This document shows, one piece after another, positions 13,427 through 21,888 of a DNA stretch of 22,747 nt. The position numbers and the translations under genes are program-made. Position 1 is the stretch's first letter; each line of letters opens with the position of its first letter. The notes beneath the pieces are model-generated. The model saw only the letters and a list, made by a program, of their open reading frames with translations. It was not told the origin of the DNA and ran no database searches. Location: the NCBI GenBank assembly GCA_025933895.1, contig JAICZB010000009.1, positions 1 through 22,747 of the forward strand, in the 5' to 3' direction. Origin of the DNA: Thermoleophilia bacterium. GTDB taxonomy: Bacteria > Actinomycetota > Thermoleophilia > Gaiellales > Gaiellaceae.

Positions 13427-15565
13427 TCAGGGCGGGCCGCCAGTCGTCGTGGTCGTCGGCTCGGTGGTCGTCGTCGGTTCGGTCGTCGTCGTGGGCGGAG
13501 GTGCGGTCGTCGTCGGCCGCGTGGTCGTGGCGCGTGTGGTCGTGGCCCGTGTCGTCGTCTGCACCGTCCGTGTCGGCGTGTGGACGGTCGTCGTCTCGGC
13601 CGTCGTCGTCTTGGCCGTCGTCGTCTTCCGCTGCGTCGTGGTCTTTGCCTTCTGCTTGTGCTCGTGCCGGCAACCGTTGTGCTCGCGCGCGTCGTGGAAC
13701 GTGCGGGCGAACTGGTAACGCCCGCACCATCGCTTGTACGGCGGCGCGCCCGGGTTCGGGAACTGCTCGACCGGCTGTCCCTGCAGCGCGTCCGTCATGT
13801 AGGCGTGCCAGATCTGCGCCGGGAGCGTGCCGCCGGTGACGCCTGCGATCCCGTGCACGTCGCGCATCGGCCGCTCGCGCTCCGGATAGCCCACCCAGGT
13901 CACGGTCGTGAGCTGAGGCACCCAGCCCGCGAACCAGGCGTCCGCGAAGCCGTCGGTCGTCCCGGTCTTCCCGGCCGCAGGCCGGCCCGCGAGCGCGGCC
14001 GCCGTCCCCGTCCCGGCCTGCACGTTCGCCGCGAGGACGCGCGTGACGGCCGCGGCGACCTTGTCGTCGACGACCCGCGTCCCCCTCGACTTGGAGGCCC
14101 GCTCGGTGTGGCCGTCGGGGAAGACCACCTTCGTGAGGATGCTCGGGTCGTGCTCGACCCCGCCGTCCGCGAGCGTCGCGTAGGCGCTCGCGAGGTCGAG
14201 CGGGCTCACGGCGTTCACGCCGAGCACGATCGAGGGCACGGGCTTGAGCTGGGATTGGATTCCCATCCGGTGCGCGAGCTCGGCGATCGGCTTCGGCCCG
14301 AGGTCGAGCGTGAGGCGGGCGTAGACCGTGTTGTCCGAGAGGAGCGTCGCCTGCGTGAGCGGGATCCGCCCGGAATACGTGTTCTCGAACGTGTGGACGC
14401 GCCAGTTGTTCGGCCCGACTAAGGGCGCCGAGAGGTACTGCGTCGAATACGGGTTGATCTCTTGCTCGACGGCGTGCGTCAGCACGAACATCTTGAACGT
14501 CGACCCGGACTGCCTCTGGCCGTTCACCGGGAGATCGAAGGAGATGCGCTTCCCCGTCTGCGCGATGGCCATCGCCCGGATCTGGCCCGTCTTCGGGTCG
14601 ATCGAGACGACGGCGCCGGCGGGGTCGTTCTTGCGGTCGAGCGTGCCGAGGATCGAGCGGGTCGCCTCGTTCTGCATCTTCGAGTCGAGCGTCGTGTAGA
14701 TGCGCAGCCCGCCCTGACGGACGCGTTCGGCGCCGTACTCGTTCACGAGCTGGTTCGTGATGTAGTCGTTCAGATACGTCTCGCCCGCCAGCCCTCGCAC
14801 CCGTTGCGGGTGGAGGCCGAGCGGGCTGTCGACCGCTCGTCGATAGCGGGCGTGGGTTATGTCGCCGGCGTCGACCATGGCACGTAAGACCTCCGCGCGC
14901 CGCGCCTTCGCGGCATCGGGACGGTTGATCGGGTCGTACGACGACGGCGCCTGCGGCAACCCGGCGAGGAGCGCCGCCTGCTCGAGCGTCAGATCCTTCG
15001 CGTGCACCCCGAAGAAGGTCTTGGCGGCGGCTTCGATCCCGTACGCCTGCTGGCCGAAGTAGATGTCGTTGAGGTATGTCGCGAGGATCCGGTCCTTGCT
15101 CCAGTGTCGGTCGAGCTGGACCGCGAGGCAGGCCTCGGTGAGCTTGCGGCTGATCGTCTGCTGCGGGCTGAGGTAGAGGTTGCGGACGAGCTGCTGCTCG
15201 ATGGTCGAGGCGCCCTGCGTGAAGCCGCCCGTCGCGACGTCGCTCTTCAGCGCGCGCACGATCCCGAGGTAGTCGATCCCGTTGTTCTCGTAGAAGCGGC
15301 TGTCCTCGACGGCGACGATCGCCTTTCGCATGGCCGGGCTGATCCGCTTCAGCGACACGGGCTGGCGGATCCCGGTCGCGCCGAGGAGCCCGAGCCTCGT
15401 GCCGTCGCTGGAGACGATGATGCTGGCCTGCGAGGGGCCGTGCGCCTCGAGGCCGTCGAGGCTGCAGGAGTACCAGAAGAACGGGCCGGCGACAGCATTG
15501 CCGACCGCGAAGGCTCCCACGAGCACGACGATGCAGGCGGCGGCGATCTGCAGCCCCCGCCTCAA
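13427..15565 (-). CDS. Bifunctional class A penicillin-binding protein (GT51 + transpeptidase)
   Basis: 712 aa. Polymerises and cross-links peptidoglycan outside the membrane. One N-terminal membrane anchor (about 7-30). GT51 domain: VEDSRFYENNGID with catalytic-type Glu87, GASTIEQQLVRNLYL (118-132), RKLTEACLAVQLDRHWSK (140-157), and ILATYLNDIYFG (160-171). In the first motif the usual His after the Glu is Asn. Transpeptidase: STFK with nucleophile Ser355, SDN (410-412), KTGT (533-536). After about residue 640 there is a low-complexity Thr-rich tail (TTT with K, R, P, E, A) to the end. The start is TTG at 15565, preceded by GAGAGGGGG at good spacing. A small Pro-rich ORF lies 81 bases upstream on the same strand. 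PonA/PBP1A-type; not necessarily linked to the pilus. Confidence 0.95.
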   Translation of the reverse strand: MRRGLQIAAACIVVLVGAFAVGNAVAGPFFWYSCSLDGLEAHGPSQASIIVSSDGTRLGLLGATGIRQPVSLKRISPAMRKAIVAVEDSRFYENNGIDYLGIVRALKSDVATGGFTQGASTIEQQLVRNLYLSPQQTISRKLTEACLAVQLDRHWSKDRILATYLNDIYFGQQAYGIEAAAKTFFGVHAKDLTLEQAALLAGLPQAPSSYDPINRPDAAKARRAEVLRAMVDAGDITHARYRRAVDSPLGLHPQRVRGLAGETYLNDYITNQLVNEYGAERVRQGGLRIYTTLDSKMQNEATRSILGTLDRKNDPAGAVVSIDPKTGQIRAMAIAQTGKRISFDLPVNGQRQSGSTFKMFVLTHAVEQEINPYSTQYLSAPLVGPNNWRVHTFENTYSGRIPLTQATLLSDNTVYARLTLDLGPKPIAELAHRMGIQSQLKPVPSIVLGVNAVSPLDLASAYATLADGGVEHDPSILTKVVFPDGHTERASKSRGTRVVDDKVAAAVTRVLAANVQAGTGTAAALAGRPAAGKTGTTDGFADAWFAGWVPQLTTVTWVGYPERERPMRDVHGIAGVTGGTLPAQIWHAYMTDALQGQPVEQFPNPGAPPYKRWCGRYQFARTFHDAREHNGCRHEHKQKAKTTTQRKTTTAKTTTAETTTVHTPTRTVQTTTRATTTRATTTRPTTTAPPPTTTTEPTTTTEPTTTTTGGPP
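13433..13645 (-). repeat. Low-complexity Thr-codon repeat in the PBP tail
   Basis: The plus strand reads runs of GTCGTCGTGGTCGTCGGCTC and variants, i.e. irregular ACG/ACC codons on the coding strand. It encodes TTT blocks separated by short charged or Pro linkers. The pattern is imperfect, so slippage-type expansion is plausible. Confidence 0.7.
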
Positions 15566-15646
15566 GTGCGGCCCCCTCTCTTGCGCGCGTTGCCGTCTCC
15601 CATGGCGACGTCGGGTAAACGTCGCAGCGGGCTCCTGGTTACGGGT

Positions 15647-15901
15647 TCAGCTTCGGAAGAAGCGGGAGAGCAGGCCGCGCTTGGGCGGCAGAGGCTCGTC
15701 GGGCTGCGGCTGCGGCGGAGGGGCAGGTGGTGGCGCGTGCGCCGGCGGCTCGTCCTCCGGCGGCAGCATGGATCGCGGCACCGCTCCCCGCTCTCGCTGG
15801 GCGCGGATCGCGGCGTTCATCTCCTCGCGCTGCGACTCGTCGTCCACCGCACTCAGGGTACGCCGCAGAGCCTGTGGCTCCTCTCGTAGGCTCGCGCCCA
15901 T
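15647..15901 (-). CDS. Possible small proline-rich protein
   Basis: Up to 84 aa, family not recognised. The N-terminal half is charged and helical (REEMNAAIRAQRERG), the second half is Pro/Ala/Glu-rich (PPEDEPPAHAPPPAPPP), and it ends with a basic amphipathic KRGLLSRFFRS. No signal peptide. The start is uncertain: ATG at 15901 overlaps the ATG of the divergent hydrolase and has no ribosome site, while an internal GTG at the VDDES or the ATG at MNAAI are alternatives. It lies upstream of the PBP gene on the same strand. Biased composition keeps spurious coding possible. Confidence 0.45.
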   Translation of the reverse strand: MGASLREEPQALRRTLSAVDDESQREEMNAAIRAQRERGAVPRSMLPPEDEPPAHAPPPAPPPQPQPDEPLPPKRGLLSRFFRS

Positions 15902-16643
15902 GTGCTTCGACGTCGACTCCGAGCCGCCGATCCCGCGGATCTCGGGCGCGGCGGTGTCCCACGACGATCTCGTTCTCGAAGGCGAGGACGGGAACCGGTT
16001 CGCGGCGTTCCGCGCGGTTCCCGAAGGAGACGTCTCGACGGGAGTCGTGATCCTGCCGGACGTGCGCGGGCTCTATCGCTTCTACGAGGAGCTCGCGCTT
16101 CGCTTCGCCGAACGCGGTCACGCCGCGATCGCGTTCGACTACTTCGGCCGCACCGCCGGCGTCGACAAACGTCCCGACGACTGGGACTACATGCCGCTGG
16201 TACAGCAGCTCACGCAAGAGCAGGTCCAGGCGGACGTCGGCGCGTGCGTCCGCGACCTGCGAGGACTCGGCTGCAGCTCGGTCTTCACCGTCGGCTTCTG
16301 CTTCGGCGGCAGCGGCTCTTGGGCGGCGGCCGCTTCCGGCCACGGCCTCGCGGGCGCCGTCGGCTTCTACGGCCGGCCGAGCCGGATGATCGAGCTCGTC
16401 CCACGCCTCGAGGCGCCGATCCTGGCCCTCCAGGGCGGGGCCGACCGGGCGATCAGCCACGACGACAACGCCGAGTTCGAGCAGACGCTGCGCGAGGCGG
16501 GCAAGGAGCATCAGCTGATCGAGTTCGAGGGAGCGCCGCACAGCTTCTTCGACCGGAAGCAGGAGGAGTTCCAGGCGGCGTCCGACGACGCCTGGCGTCG
16601 CACGCTCGACTTCATCGAGACGCACTCCCACGCGCCCCGCTGA
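15900..16643 (+). CDS. Dienelactone hydrolase family protein
   Basis: 247-aa cytoplasmic alpha/beta hydrolase. It begins MCFDVDSEPPIP, a start seen in actinobacterial members of this family, which sets the start at 15900 even though the frame is open upstream and the ribosome site is weak. Catalytic triad as in carboxymethylenebutenolidase: Cys134 in GFCFGG, Asp182 in GGADRAIS, His214 in GAPHSFFD. The full domain is present at the normal length. Substrate unknown; many members are general carboxylesterases. A broken PNPOx-type gene follows immediately. Confidence 0.9.
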   Translation: MCFDVDSEPPIPRISGAAVSHDDLVLEGEDGNRFAAFRAVPEGDVSTGVVILPDVRGLYRFYEELALRFAERGHAAIAFDYFGRTAGVDKRPDDWDYMPLVQQLTQEQVQADVGACVRDLRGLGCSSVFTVGFCFGGSGSWAAAASGHGLAGAVGFYGRPSRMIELVPRLEAPILALQGGADRAISHDDNAEFEQTLREAGKEHQLIEFEGAPHSFFDRKQEEFQAASDDAWRRTLDFIETHSHAPR

Positions 16644-16977
16644 CCCGCCGGCGCTGTGCGGTACTCGCGACCCACGATCCGGACGGCGGCATCCACCTCA
16701 CGCCCGTCTGGTTTCTCTTCGAGGAGGACTGCTTCTACTTCGAGTCGCTGAGCAGAGCGTCGCTGCCTCGGCCGTCGTCGACGCACGAGAGCCGGGACGG
16801 GAACGTTGGGTCTCGGCATCGGGGCCGGGCGAGATCGTGCGCGACGCCGAGGCTGCGTCGATCAACGCTCGCATCAGAAGCCGGTATCTCGCGCCGGAGG
16901 CGCTCGACGGTCCCCTCGGAGCCGCGATCGCGGTCGTGGAGTCGCCGGAGCGACTGTTCCTCGCGGCAGACCTGTAG
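16640..16977 (+). pseudogene. Frameshifted remnant of a PNPOx-family (F420/FMN split-barrel) protein
   Basis: In one frame the sequence reads AVLATHDPDGGIHLTPVWF and then LFEEDCFYFESLSRA (16658-16762), typical of the pyridoxamine 5'-phosphate oxidase-like fold. The homology continues only in another frame from about 16760: VVDAREPGRERWVSASGPGE and onward to FLAADL and a TAG at 16975-16977. The join is shorter than in intact relatives (the SRKxRNL segment is missing), so a deletion with net loss of frame is likely. No start codon or usual first 15-20 residues are found; the N-terminus runs straight into the stop of the hydrolase. Either a decayed gene or, less likely, an assembly error plus an unusual start. 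Confidence 0.75.
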
Positions 16978-17016
16978 GAGCCGCGACGATCTCGTCCGAG
17001 CCGTCGACGGCGTGAA

Positions 17017-17373
17017 CTAGAGGGTCGCGCCGTACGTGCTGATCAGCAGCGGTAGGTCGAGCGCGACGAGGACGAGCGCGATCGTGAGCAGCGCGAGCGG
17101 CGCGCCGCGCGTCCCGTCGTAGGCGAAGACGAGCTCGAGGAAGGCGACCGCGATCGCCGCGGCGATGAGCGTCGGGCGCGCGATGTTCCCTGCCACGAGC
17201 CGTCGGCCGCGCCAGGCGGCGCCGGCCCAGAAGAGGCCCGCGAGGACGACGAGCACGAGCGGCGCGGGCAGCGGGGCGTGCCGCGGCACGTACGAGGCGA
17301 CGACGATCACGCCCGCCGCCGCACACGCGAGCGAGACGAGCGCCGTCCCCGGCGGTGTGCGCAGGAAGCTCAA
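17017..17373 (-). CDS. Small integral membrane protein
   Basis: 118 aa, family not recognised, almost entirely hydrophobic, with about four membrane segments (around 10-28, 36-52, 66-85, 94-112) and a short basic WRGRRLV loop between the second and third. The proposed start is TTG at 17373, which overlaps the stop of the upstream membrane gene in a TTGA; there is no Met anywhere in the protein after it, which makes this start the best option. Translational coupling suggests a partner of the upstream 201-aa membrane protein. No functional residues can be named. Confidence 0.65.
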   Translation of the reverse strand: MSFLRTPPGTALVSLACAAAGVIVVASYVPRHAPLPAPLVLVVLAGLFWAGAAWRGRRLVAGNIARPTLIAAAIAVAFLELVFAYDGTRGAPLALLTIALVLVALDLPLLISTYGATL

Positions 17374-17975
17374 AACGTCGCGATCCTCGTCATCACGACC
17401 AGCGTCGCTATCTGCATGCAGCCCTGGATCGCGGTGCACACCGTGTAGCGGCTCATCAGCCGCTGGATCCGCTGTCCGTCGGGCTGCTCCTTGCGCAGCT
17501 CGAGCAGGACGCCGACGTTCGCCGGCAGCAGCACCGCGAACGCCGTCAGCGCGAGCACCGCCACGATCACGAAGGAGGCGACGAGCCACCAGTGCCGCGG
17601 GTACGGCGTGTCGAGGATGCCGAGCTTGCGCGCCAGCTGCCAGCCCGCCGTCATCGTCGTAAGCGCGAGCGTCGGCATCACGACCATCATCTTCGGCATC
17701 AGCCGGCGCATCACGGCACCGCGCACCGGCGGCTCGAGCCGCCGCATGATCGGCCCGACGACGAAGCCCATGAACAGGTCGATGCCGGTCCAGAGCCCGC
17801 CGCCGGCGACGTGGAGGAAGTCGAGCGGCCAGAGCGTGTTCGAGAAGATCGCAGCGAGCAGGAGCGCGAGCGCCGCCGCGGGAACCGCGAGCAGCCTCGT
17901 CGGCACGAGCGGCTCGGCCCGCGGAGCTGCTACCGGCGGTGCGAGTGCGCTCTCCACGGGACCGGAGTCTTCCAT
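17370..17975 (-). CDS. Integral membrane protein, about five membrane segments
   Basis: 201 aa. An N-terminal 25-residue Pro/Ala-rich lead, then hydrophobic segments about 27-45, 50-77, 98-112, 128-150 and 179-197. FLHVAGGGLWTGIDLFMGFVVGP (about 53-75) and MPKMMVVMPTLALTTMTAGW (about 93-112) are the most distinctive stretches; a conserved-looking His in a Gly-rich helix is reminiscent of CopD/DUF2269-type membrane proteins, but this is only a resemblance. ATG at 17975 is taken as start; the frame extends upstream into antisense of the phosphotransferase. Coupled to the small membrane gene that follows and divergent from the phosphotransferase gene. Confidence 0.75.
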   Translation of the reverse strand: MEDSGPVESALAPPVAAPRAEPLVPTRLLAVPAAALALLLAAIFSNTLWPLDFLHVAGGGLWTGIDLFMGFVVGPIMRRLEPPVRGAVMRRLMPKMMVVMPTLALTTMTAGWQLARKLGILDTPYPRHWWLVASFVIVAVLALTAFAVLLPANVGVLLELRKEQPDGQRIQRLMSRYTVCTAIQGCMQIATLVVMTRIATF

Positions 17976-18009
17976 CCGCGTCCGACGTCCACAAGGCGAT
18001 ACTCGGCGC

Positions 18010-18879
18010 GTGGAGAGCGCGGAGGAGTGGATCCGGGCCCATTGCCGGCCCTCGGGGCCGGGGGAGGTGGTCCGCGACCGGGTCTGGGCCACGACCACGC
18101 GGATCCCGACCGCGGACGGCCCGGTGTGGTTCAAGGCGTCCGCTCCAAGCCACGGGTTCGAGCCGGAGCTCGTGGCGTCGCTCGCCCGCTGCAGGCCAGA
18201 GCTCCTGCCGCGCATTCTTGCCTGCGACTCCGCTCGAGGCTGGCTCCTGACAGCCGATGCAGGCAGGTCCTTCAGAGCGCTCGGCAACCCGCCGGAGCTC
18301 TGGCTGCGGCTCCTGCCCCGGTACGCGGAGCTCCAGCGCGAGGCGATCGTGCCGGCCGCCGTGCCCGACCGGACGCTGCCGCGCTGGCCCGAGCTCTACC
18401 CCGAGCTCGCCGCGTCCGAGCTCCCGCTGGAGCCGGCGGAGGCGGAACGGTTGCGGACGTATGGACCGCGTTTCGCGGCGCTCTGCGAAGAGCTCGCGGG
18501 TCACGGTCTTCCCGCCGCCGTCCAGCACGACGATCTCCACGACACGAACGCGTTCGTCGACGGCGAGCGGCTACGGATCGCCGACTGGGGCGACGCCTCG
18601 CTTTCGCATCCGTTCGTCTCGCTCGTCGTGACGTTTCGCTTTCTCGAGGAGCGCAACGGCCTCGAGCCCGCGGATTCCTGGTTCGCGAAGTTGCGCGACG
18701 CCTACCTCGAGCCGTGGGGGACGGGGCTCGCCGACGCGTTCGAGCTGGCGCAGCGCCTCGGCCGCTTTGCGCACGCGTTCGGCTGGGTCTCCCTGCTGCA
18801 CCTGCTGCCGTCGGACCAACGCCCCGCGTACGACGCTTCGTTCCGCACCGTGCTCCTGCGCGCGCTTTCCGCCGCGTAG
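18010..18879 (+). CDS. APH-family phosphotransferase (aminoglycoside/choline kinase fold)
   Basis: 289 aa. Kinase-like fold that transfers phosphate from ATP to a small hydroxylated substrate. Seen: a Lys in GPVWFKAS (Lys42) that could be the ATP-binding lysine, the catalytic loop HDDLHDTN (173-180, base Asp175, metal-binding Asn180) and the metal-binding Asp192 in DWGDAS. Full domain length. The N-lobe is short and its Gly-rich loop is not obvious. Start GTG at 18010 has no clear ribosome site; GATACT at 17998-18003 is a possible -10 that would give a leaderless mRNA, without a good -35. Substrate is unknown and resistance should not be assumed. Divergent from the membrane gene pair. Confidence 0.85.
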   Translation: MESAEEWIRAHCRPSGPGEVVRDRVWATTTRIPTADGPVWFKASAPSHGFEPELVASLARCRPELLPRILACDSARGWLLTADAGRSFRALGNPPELWLRLLPRYAELQREAIVPAAVPDRTLPRWPELYPELAASELPLEPAEAERLRTYGPRFAALCEELAGHGLPAAVQHDDLHDTNAFVDGERLRIADWGDASLSHPFVSLVVTFRFLEERNGLEPADSWFAKLRDAYLEPWGTGLADAFELAQRLGRFAHAFGWVSLLHLLPSDQRPAYDASFRTVLLRALSAA

Positions 18880-18892
18880 ACGCCTCCGGCGT
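18880..18892 (+). terminator. Short hairpin after the phosphotransferase gene
   Basis: ACGCC-TCC-GGCGT directly after the TAG stop, followed by TTCCC. Perfect 5-bp stem but only a short T-run. Confidence 0.4.
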
Positions 18893-18952
18893 TTCCCGTT
18901 CGGGCCTCCCGTCCACAACCTCGGGGAGAGCAAATCCGAGGAGGAATGATCA

Positions 18953-20752
18953 ATGGGCGAGCTCGTCGCCGACTTTTTCTTGAAGCGCCTGCGCGAATGG
19001 GACGTCCATCGCATCTACGGCTATCCGGGCGACGGGATCAACGCCTTCCTCGGAGCGCTCGATCGCGCCGACGGCGACCCGGAGTTCATCCAGGCCCGGC
19101 ACGAGGAGATGGCCGCCTTCATGGCGTGCGGGCACGCGAAGTTCTCCGCTCCCGACACGCTCGGCGTCTGCATGGCGACCTCCGGCCCCGGCGCCGTCCA
19201 CCTCCTCAACGGCCTCTACGACGCGAAGCTCGACCACGTACCGGTCGTCGCGATCGTCGGCCAGCAGAAGCGCTCCTCGCTCGGCACCCACTACCAGCAG
19301 GAGATCGACCTCCCGGTGCTGTTCACGGACGTGTCCGAGTACGTCCAGTACTGCATGGTCCCGGAGCAGGCGCGCCAGCTCGTCGACCGCGCCTGTCGGA
19401 TCGCGCTCGACCATCGCGGCGTCTGCACGATCATCGTCCCGAACGACGTCGCCGAGATGGACGCCGTCGAGTCGCCGCCGCGCGCCCACGGGTCCGTCTA
19501 CACGAGCGTCGGTTACCGGCGGCCGCGCATCCTGCCCCAGGAGTCCGACATCGAGCACGCAGCCGAGATCCTCAACGACGGCGAGAGGGTCGCGATGCTC
19601 ATCGGCCAGGGAGCCCGCGGCGCCGCCGACGAGCTCGAGCGCGTCGCCGACCTGCTCGGCGCAGGCGTCGCCAAGGCTCTGCTCGGCAAAGACGTCCTCG
19701 CCGACGATCTCCCGTACGTGACCGGCGCGATCGGCCTGCTCGGAACGATCCCGAGCTACGACATGATCGAGGACTGCGACACGCTGCTCATGGTCGGCAC
19801 GAGCTTCCCGTACGCGGAGTTCCTGCCGAAGGAGGGCCAGGCGCGCTGCGTCGAGATCGACATCAAGGCCGACATGATCGGGATCCGCTACCCGGCCGAC
19901 GTGCTGCTGATCGGCGACGCGAAGGAGACCTTGAAGGCGCTCGAGCCGCACCTCGTGCGCAAGGAGGACCGCGGTTGGCGCGATCGGATCGAGGAGAGCG
20001 TTCGCGACTGGTGGGACATCGTGGAGCGCCGCGCGATGATGGAGGCGGACCCGATGAACCCGCAGCGGGTCGTCCACGAGCTCTCGCAGGTGCTGCCGGA
20101 AGACGCGATCATCACGGCCGACTCCGGCTCCTCGACGAACTGGTACGCCCGCCAGCTGAAGCTGCGCAAGGGCAACCTCGCCTCGCTCTCGGGGACGCTC
20201 GCCACGATGGTGCCGGGCGTTCCGTACGCGATCGCGGCGAAGTTCGCGCATCCCGGGCGGCCGGTCATCTGCTTCGTAGGCGACGGCGCGTTCCAGATGC
20301 TCGGGATGAACGAGATGCTGACGGTCAAGCGCTACCACGAGCGCTGGCCCGACAAGCGGCTGATCTTCTGCGTCTTCAACAACCAGGACCTGAACCAGGT
20401 GACCTGGGAGCAGCGGGTGATGGAGGGCGACCCGAAGTTCCCGGGCACCCAGTGGCTGCCCAACTTCGACTACGCGGGCTATGCCGAGCTGTGCGGGCTG
20501 AAGGGGATCTTCTGCGACGACGGCGACCGGATGCGCTCCGCGTGGGAGGAGGCGCTCGCCGCCGACCGTCCGGTGGTGCTCGAGGTCAAGACCGACCCGG
20601 AGATTCCGCCGCTGCCGCCGCACATCCGGACCGAGCAGGCGAAGGAGATGGCGATGGCGATGGTCAAGGGCGACCCCGAGCGGATGGGCGTGATGCAGAA
20701 ATCGCTGCGGGGGAAGCTCGTCGAGTTCACCGAGCACCTGAAGTCGTCGTAG
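18953..20752 (+). CDS. Thiamine-diphosphate-dependent enzyme, pyruvate oxidase/acetolactate synthase-like
   Basis: 599 aa, the normal length of the POX/AHAS/benzoylformate decarboxylase family. Domains in order: pyrimidine-binding (about 1-165) with Glu51 in ARHEEMAAFMA that would activate the cofactor, central Rossmann-like domain (about 195-325), and pyrophosphate-binding domain (about 370-560) with GDGAF (443-447) and FNNQDLNQ (475-482), the GDG-x(~30)-NN metal/ThDP motif. The C-terminal 40 residues are an amphipathic, Met/Lys-rich tail that could, as in PoxB, touch the membrane (speculative). ATG at 18953 follows GGAGGAATGATCA. Likely reaction: decarboxylation of pyruvate or another 2-oxo acid; the substrate is not determined. 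The enolase-superfamily gene overlaps its stop by one base. Confidence 0.9.
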   Translation: MGELVADFFLKRLREWDVHRIYGYPGDGINAFLGALDRADGDPEFIQARHEEMAAFMACGHAKFSAPDTLGVCMATSGPGAVHLLNGLYDAKLDHVPVVAIVGQQKRSSLGTHYQQEIDLPVLFTDVSEYVQYCMVPEQARQLVDRACRIALDHRGVCTIIVPNDVAEMDAVESPPRAHGSVYTSVGYRRPRILPQESDIEHAAEILNDGERVAMLIGQGARGAADELERVADLLGAGVAKALLGKDVLADDLPYVTGAIGLLGTIPSYDMIEDCDTLLMVGTSFPYAEFLPKEGQARCVEIDIKADMIGIRYPADVLLIGDAKETLKALEPHLVRKEDRGWRDRIEESVRDWWDIVERRAMMEADPMNPQRVVHELSQVLPEDAIITADSGSSTNWYARQLKLRKGNLASLSGTLATMVPGVPYAIAAKFAHPGRPVICFVGDGAFQMLGMNEMLTVKRYHERWPDKRLIFCVFNNQDLNQVTWEQRVMEGDPKFPGTQWLPNFDYAGYAELCGLKGIFCDDGDRMRSAWEEALAADRPVVLEVKTDPEIPPLPPHIRTEQAKEMAMAMVKGDPERMGVMQKSLRGKLVEFTEHLKSS

Positions 20753-21843
20753 TGGTCGCGACGACGCCGGTCGACCGGCTCGAGGTCAACGCTTACACGA
20801 TCCCGACCGACGAGCCGGAATCGGACGGGACGCTCGAGTGGGACTCGACGACGATCGTCGTCGTCGAGGCACGAGCCGGCGGGCACGCCGGGCTCGGCTA
20901 CACGTACTGCGACGCGGCGGCTGCCGAGGTGGTTTCGTCTCAGCTCGCCGGCGTCGTCGAGAACGAGGATCTAATGGACGTCCGCGCGGCCTGGCTGCGC
21001 ATGACGGCCCAGGTCCGCAACGCAGGGCAGCCGGGGATCGGCTTCTGCGCCGTGTCGGCCGTCGACCAGGCGCTCTGGGACCTGAAGGCCCGGCTGCTCG
21101 ACGTCCCGCTCGTCGTCCTCCTCGGCGCGGCGCACCAGGACGTCCCGATCTACGGCAGCGGTGGTTTCTGCTCCTACACCGAGGAGCGACTGTGCGAGCA
21201 GCTCGGCGGCTGGGCCGAGGCCGGGATCCCGCGCGTGAAGATGAAGGTCGGGCGCGAGCCGGAGCGCGACCCGGTGCGTCTCGACGCGGCCCGCGAGGCG
21301 ATCGGCGAGGACGTCGAGCTCTACGTCGACGCGAACGGCGCCTTCGCCCGCAAGGAGGCGCTCGCCTGGGCGGAGCGTTACTCGGACGCGTGGAACGTGA
21401 CGTGGTTCGAGGAGCCGGTCTCGTCCGACGACCTCGAAGGGCTCCGCCAGATCCGCGACTCGGGGCCCGCAGGGCTCGAGATCGCGGCCGGTGAGTACGC
21501 GTACGTGGCGGCCGACTTCCGGGATCTCGTCGGCTCCGTCGACTGCCTCCAGGCCGACGTCACGCGTTGCGGCGGGATCACCGGGCTCCTCTCCGCCTCC
21601 GGCCTCGCGAACGCGCATTCGATCGACCTCTCCGCTCATTGCGCTCCTGCGATCTCCGTGCACGCGTTCTGCGCCGTGGAGCGCCGGCGGCATCTCGAGT
21701 ACTTCCACGATCACGTCCGGATCGAGGGGATGCTCTTCGACGGCGTCGCCGAGCCGGAGGGCGGCGTCCTGCGGCCGGACCGCTCGCGTGTGGGCAACGG
21801 CCTCGAGCTGAAGCGCCGCGACGCCGAGAGGCTCGCCGCATAG
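20752..21843 (+). CDS. Enolase-superfamily enzyme (mandelate racemase/muconate-lactonizing group)
   Basis: 363 aa, TIM-barrel acid-sugar dehydratase/racemase-type. Seen: an N-terminal capping domain (about 1-125), KMK with Lys163/Lys165 at the second barrel strand, metal ligands Asp193 in VDANGAF, Glu in WFEEP (218-222) and Glu248 in AAGEYAY, Asp269 in QADVTRCGGITG, and His297 in LSAHCAP. This looks like the mandelate racemase subgroup with a Lys and a His-Asp pair. The start is GTG at 20752, sharing one base with the TAG of the ThDP enzyme gene (TAGTG), so translational coupling is likely. The frame is open far upstream but only as a shadow. Probable substrate: a sugar acid; not identifiable from sequence alone. 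Confidence 0.88.
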   Translation: MVATTPVDRLEVNAYTIPTDEPESDGTLEWDSTTIVVVEARAGGHAGLGYTYCDAAAAEVVSSQLAGVVENEDLMDVRAAWLRMTAQVRNAGQPGIGFCAVSAVDQALWDLKARLLDVPLVVLLGAAHQDVPIYGSGGFCSYTEERLCEQLGGWAEAGIPRVKMKVGREPERDPVRLDAAREAIGEDVELYVDANGAFARKEALAWAERYSDAWNVTWFEEPVSSDDLEGLRQIRDSGPAGLEIAAGEYAYVAADFRDLVGSVDCLQADVTRCGGITGLLSASGLANAHSIDLSAHCAPAISVHAFCAVERRRHLEYFHDHVRIEGMLFDGVAEPEGGVLRPDRSRVGNGLELKRRDAERLAA

Positions 21844-21888
21844 GCCGGCTGCGTTTTCGTTCCGGGCGACGGAGAGAAAAGGACCCCG

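Noticed and set aside
13433..13645. GTC/GTG-rich plus-strand repeat as a regulatory or CRISPR-like repeat
   Set aside because: It is the coding sequence of the Thr-rich PBP tail.
18010..18879. Antibiotic-resistance gene (aminoglycoside phosphotransferase)
   Set aside because: Only the general APH fold is supported; no substrate-specific features or resistance context.
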